Source: Frederiksenia canicola
GTDB taxonomy: Bacteria; Pseudomonadota; Gammaproteobacteria; Enterobacterales; Pasteurellaceae
Assembly: GCF_011455495.1 (NCBI RefSeq)
Contig: NZ_CP015029.1
Location: forward strand, 1,426,740 to 1,490,739
Reading direction: 5' to 3'
DNA: 64,000 nt
The notes beneath the pieces are model-generated. The model did not search any database, was not told the DNA's origin, and saw nothing but the letters and a program-made list of their open reading frames with translations. A program made the translations under genes and the position numbers. Positions 60,978 to 64,000 of the stretch are shown here, piece after piece; position 1 is the stretch's first letter, and each line of letters starts with the position of its first letter.

Positions 60978-61797
60978 AAATGGTATTTTTTATTTGAGGA
61001 CAGTAAATCATTACTTCACTGCCTTTGGTTTTTTTATTTGCGGAATAGTTGAGTGTATAGTCGGCTTGACGATAATCTTGATAAATCTCTTTAATAGCAG
61101 GATGATTATCATAAGAGACAATCCAAGGTGTTTTCACGTTAGCCAGAGTTTGACAAATTGCTTTATGGTCATCGTGTTTATAAAAGTTACGATATAATCC
61201 TTGCCCTTTTACATAATAAGGGGGATCAAGATAAATCAGAGAGTTTCTAGGAATAAGACTATCTATGTTGGACAGTAGTTCTAATGCATCTTGATTATAA
61301 ATATGGATATGTTCAGAGTATTGACCAATTCTCTCAATACGCTTCATAAGTTCAGCCTTATTAAAGCGGCAGTCTAGTTTGTAATTACCTGTTTGGTTAA
61401 GCCCCCCCATTACACCTGCTTTTAAAATACCGGAACGATTAGTACGGTTTAAAAAGAATGTGGCGAAGCCATGTTCGAGAGTTGATAAATCTGTTCTATT
61501 TATATTCTGTTTTTGTTTATGCCATTCTTCAATAGTTACTGGCGTTTCCTCAATGAGCTTGATAAATTCATTATTAAATTTAGTGACAGATAACCAAAAG
61601 TTGTAAACGGCTAAATCTAGGTCATTGATATGGATATCCGCGACATTATTGTTAAATAGTAAATCTAAAGCAATCCCTGCTCCTCCGGCGAATGGCTCTA
61701 CATAATGACCATACAAATTATTTTGCTCGATAATTTGTTTCACTGCGGGGGCAAATTTTGCTTTCCCTCCTGGGTAGCGTAAAGGAGTGTAATGCAT
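60976..61797 (-). CDS. D12-class DNA adenine N6-methyltransferase (Dam-like)
   Basis: A 273-residue methylase. N-terminal LRYPGGKAK, motif I VEPFAGGAG (33-41) for SAM and motif IV DPPYY (192-196) for adenine are intact, in the order of the alpha (D12) class that includes Dam. Target sequence cannot be told. It has its own terminator, and the upstream ParB-like gene lies 36 bases away with the same AT-rich composition, so the two probably form a unit. No restriction endonuclease is seen next to it. Confidence 0.88.
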   Translation of the reverse strand: MHYTPLRYPGGKAKFAPAVKQIIEQNNLYGHYVEPFAGGAGIALDLLFNNNVADIHINDLDLAVYNFWLSVTKFNNEFIKLIEETPVTIEEWHKQKQNINRTDLSTLEHGFATFFLNRTNRSGILKAGVMGGLNQTGNYKLDCRFNKAELMKRIERIGQYSEHIHIYNQDALELLSNIDSLIPRNSLIYLDPPYYVKGQGLYRNFYKHDDHKAICQTLANVKTPWIVSYDNHPAIKEIYQDYRQADYTLNYSANKKTKGSEVMIYCPQIKNTI

Positions 61798-61833
61798 TTA
61801 AATAATCCTTGTAATTATTTATAATAAGGATAA

Positions 61834-63216
61834 TTATAATGTGTTATTTTCCATTTGGCCAGCAATATTTTCCCAAATGGCAATAATAAATGGTTTAAGA
61901 TTATTATGTGCTGCACTAATTTGTTCTGAAGTAATATTATGAGCGTAATTATGAAGAACGCCATTTAATAAATTTAATGTGCCAGTGCCATCTTTTTTAG
62001 GTTGGCATTCATTTGTTAATGTAGAGAGTTCCTTATTTTCTAAGAAGTTATATCTTTCTAATGATTGTGCTATGCCTAGGATTTTTGTTCTCAAATTAAC
62101 GCCTTCAGTCACGTTTTCTGTTTTTCCGCCATCATGAAATATAATAGAGCGTTGCTTATTCTTTATTAGGAAATAATCACAACTTTGTTCAACTAATGCT
62201 CTTAGCAATGCCGCTACGGCATAAGGACTCTCTGCCACATTTAATTTTGTTTTTAATTCTAAATAGATATCTTGAATTTTGCTTACAGGAATAGATAGCT
62301 CATAGTCAATAAGCTTTCCAACTTTTGAGCGAGAAGATACTCTTTGGGCTTTTGGTGCTACAGGCTTGGGACTTAGCGGCACAACAGGAGTAGATGGCAT
62401 ACCTGGCATTAGGCTTGTTGTGGTTAGTTGGCGAGATGATGGAATTTTGCCTAATTTTTTAAGATGTTGAATGTAGTTTAGTCGGTCTACTTTATTGGAT
62501 CGAGAACCTATATTATGTTCCGGTTTATCAAAATCACTAAAATATTGTTTTAATATCTCTATAAACTCAGATGTCTGAATATTAATTTGAATATTTCTTT
62601 CTTTAACACCTGTTAATATTCCAAATGCATCGCGAACTTCTGGGCTGCTAAGCATACGAGTAATAGTGGTGATCACTTTTTTAGACTGATCTGGATGGAT
62701 AAGTGAATTGGTCAAGGAAAATTCAAGAATAGTTAATGCAGCAGCATTTTCTGGTTTGCCATCTATGGATTGCTCAAAACGGGTTTGCTGTTCTGTACTC
62801 CAAGATTTACGAGATATTTTTGAACTTTTAGAATGTAATGTCGCTAACCATATAGTAGCTTCTTCTCTTGAATTAAACTGATAAACAGTGATAGCCTTAA
62901 TCTGTTGGTCTATCTTTTGTTTTAATTTTTGAAAAAATGCTTGGTGTTTTTTAGGTGCTAATTCAGGTTTAAGGAGTAGTTTTAATGCACAAACACGTCG
63001 ATTCCCTTCCAACACAATTTTCTTGCCATTTTCTTCAGTAATTCCAACCAAATCTAATGGGTTTGTTAGCCCTTTTTCTGCAATATCTTTTGCTAACTCT
63101 TTGATATTTTCATTTTCTATCAAATATTCAATGATTTTTTCTTGTGCTTCAATAGGAATATGTCTTGGGTTTTTTGGATCTAAAATTAAGTTTTTAATAG
63201 ATGTTGTTTTTAGCAT
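61834..63216 (-). CDS. ParB/Srx-like N-terminal domain protein of unknown function
   Basis: A 460-residue protein. Residues 1-85 fit a ParB/sulfiredoxin-like fold (SIKNLILDPKNPRHI, LVGI..., and the phosphate-binding LEGNRRVCALKLL with GNRR at 71-74). A helical middle part (about 100-260) is followed by a Pro-rich linker (MPGMPSTPVVPLSPKPVAP) and a helical C-terminal domain (about 300-460, ALLRALVEQSCDYFL ... LNGVLHNYAHN). The last part looks HEPN-like by eye, which is only a suggestion. AAGGAG precedes the ATG. Strongly AT-rich (17 G/C in 62041-62100), unlike DUF2303, hinting at separate acquisition. Function unknown. Confidence 0.7.
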   Translation of the reverse strand: MLKTTSIKNLILDPKNPRHIPIEAQEKIIEYLIENENIKELAKDIAEKGLTNPLDLVGITEENGKKIVLEGNRRVCALKLLLKPELAPKKHQAFFQKLKQKIDQQIKAITVYQFNSREEATIWLATLHSKSSKISRKSWSTEQQTRFEQSIDGKPENAAALTILEFSLTNSLIHPDQSKKVITTITRMLSSPEVRDAFGILTGVKERNIQINIQTSEFIEILKQYFSDFDKPEHNIGSRSNKVDRLNYIQHLKKLGKIPSSRQLTTTSLMPGMPSTPVVPLSPKPVAPKAQRVSSRSKVGKLIDYELSIPVSKIQDIYLELKTKLNVAESPYAVAALLRALVEQSCDYFLIKNKQRSIIFHDGGKTENVTEGVNLRTKILGIAQSLERYNFLENKELSTLTNECQPKKDGTGTLNLLNGVLHNYAHNITSEQISAAHNNLKPFIIAIWENIAGQMENNTL

Positions 63217-63292
63217 ACATTCTCCTTGAGATAAATTTATTAAAGATCTTCCACGCTAATTACTACCAAATAAAATTCCAGCTCTGGTTTTG

Positions 63293-63946
63293 TTACAAAT
63301 AACTCCGATGCTCAACTGCTACGCCAATGATTCGTACCTCTTGGGTTTTGCTGTTGATAATTCTGCTTTTCCATTCTGGGTTTAGTGGGATAAGTTCAAA
63401 GTGCTGATTTCCTGATTCAGAAATCTCATTGAGCTCTTTATATTTTTTGAGTGTTGCTTCACCAGAACCATTCACCGCCACAACATAGCAGCCTGGGTAT
63501 GGGCTTAAGCCTGTATCAACAAGCACAAGATCCCCTTCTAAAAATTTGGGTTCCATAGAATCACCCTTGATCTCTAGATAAAAACCATCACCCTTTGTCT
63601 CTATCTCTGAATCGATCTCTTTATAACCATCGACATCTTTATAGTCACAGGCTTCAGTGAAAGAACCTGCCTGTACTGCGCTGACAAGCGGGTATTTATT
63701 CGCCTTAGTCACATTTACTGGCACGACATTGCTTTTTTCACCGAACTGCAGCCACATTGGCGTCACTTTCAGGAACTCGGCGATCAAATTTAACCTTTTT
63801 TCTCTTGGTTTAGCTGAACCCATAACGTAGCGACGTGCCATTTCATATGTGATTCCTACTGCATTACTCAATTCTTGAATTGACACATTTTCCTTATTCA
63901 TCGCTTCTTTTAATCGCATTGCTAATGTGCTTTCTGTACTGCTCAT
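63293..63946 (-). CDS. CI/LexA-type phage repressor with S24 peptidase domain
   Basis: A 217-residue repressor: helix-turn-helix MKEENV-type region VSIQELSNAVGITYEMARRYVMG (about 21-43), then an S24 self-cleavage domain with cleavage site Ala93-Gly94 (VQAGSF), nucleophile Ser130 in GDSMEP and Lys167 in ATLKKY. RecA-stimulated autocleavage, hence SOS induction of the element, is expected. GAGGTGAG precedes the ATG. It is the first minus-strand gene; a divergent cro-like gene should lie beyond the right edge. Confidence 0.92.
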   Translation of the reverse strand: MSSTESTLAMRLKEAMNKENVSIQELSNAVGITYEMARRYVMGSAKPREKRLNLIAEFLKVTPMWLQFGEKSNVVPVNVTKANKYPLVSAVQAGSFTEACDYKDVDGYKEIDSEIETKGDGFYLEIKGDSMEPKFLEGDLVLVDTGLSPYPGCYVVAVNGSGEATLKKYKELNEISESGNQHFELIPLNPEWKSRIINSKTQEVRIIGVAVEHRSYL

Positions 63947-63969
63947 TTCTCACCTCATCAAGAATGGTT

Positions 63970-63984
63970 TCTACCTAAGGTAGA
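63970..63984. promoter_or_regulatory. Repressor operator next to the repressor gene
   Basis: TCTACCTAAGGTAGA is a perfect palindrome around a central A, 24 bases upstream of the repressor ATG. Its form TCTACYT-A-ARGTAGA is shared with 60723-60739. Further operators probably lie beyond the window edge. Confidence 0.7.
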
Positions 63985-64000
63985 TTTTAGAAATAAAAAA

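Overview
The window looks like a chromosome segment from a member of the Pasteurellaceae of the Actinobacillus pleuropneumoniae / Mannheimia / Bibersteinia type. The basis is the dispersed 9-mer ACAAGCGGT (about 30 copies by eye, both strands, often followed by an AT-rich stretch ending in TTTGCAAA), which is the DNA uptake signal variant of that subclade, together with Haemophilus-like gene content (znuBC-mepM, dsbC-recJ, moaA-moaC-moaD-moaE, an HI0073/HI0074-type gene pair) and AT-rich composition. Species cannot be fixed from the sequence alone.

Positions 1-57489 are core chromosome. From the left: the 5' part of an oligopeptide-binding protein gene (oppA, cut by the window edge); pnp-nlpI-deaD (RNA decay and cold-shock helicase, same order as in E. 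coli); tadA; frr; gmhA with yafJ; zinc transporter znuCB divergent from mepM; dsbC-recJ; a BamE/OmpA-domain lipoprotein; ybhA with a GNAT gene; dapA; folD; tRNA-Pro and tRNA-Arg running straight into hpt; a GDSL autotransporter esterase; treR, betT, a rhodanese, then treB-treC behind a TreR operator and a CRP site; pta-ackA; queF; xseA; parC; a SetA-type sugar exporter; mglBAC behind a galactose-type operator plus CRP site; tmcA-ybeY; a helix-turn-helix membrane protein; molybdopterin genes moaA-moaC and moaD-moaE split by pldA on the other strand, with a molybdenum-cofactor riboswitch ahead of moaA; ygdD-rlmM; an oxidoreductase; dapB; metB; a HepT/MntA (HEPN/MNT) toxin-antitoxin-like pair; and the cystine transporter tcyP.

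Positions 57490-64000 are the left arm of a prophage or phage-like integrated element, all on the minus strand: a LexA/CI-type repressor, an AT-rich pair (ParB-like protein with an unassigned C-terminal domain, and a D12-class adenine methylase), a 65-residue membrane/secreted protein, two small phage proteins, a DUF4224 protein and a tyrosine integrase at the chromosome junction. A palindrome of the form TCTACYTWARGTAGA occurs just upstream of the repressor and again between the -35 and -10 of the promoter for the integrase-side genes, so one repressor probably controls both. The element continues beyond the right edge.

The parts of the window most worth following up are the ParB-like/methylase cargo pair, the shared phage operator set with the long hairpin leader next to it, the HepT/MntA pair, and the well-preserved regulatory sites (MoCo riboswitch, TreR and galactose-type operators with CRP sites).
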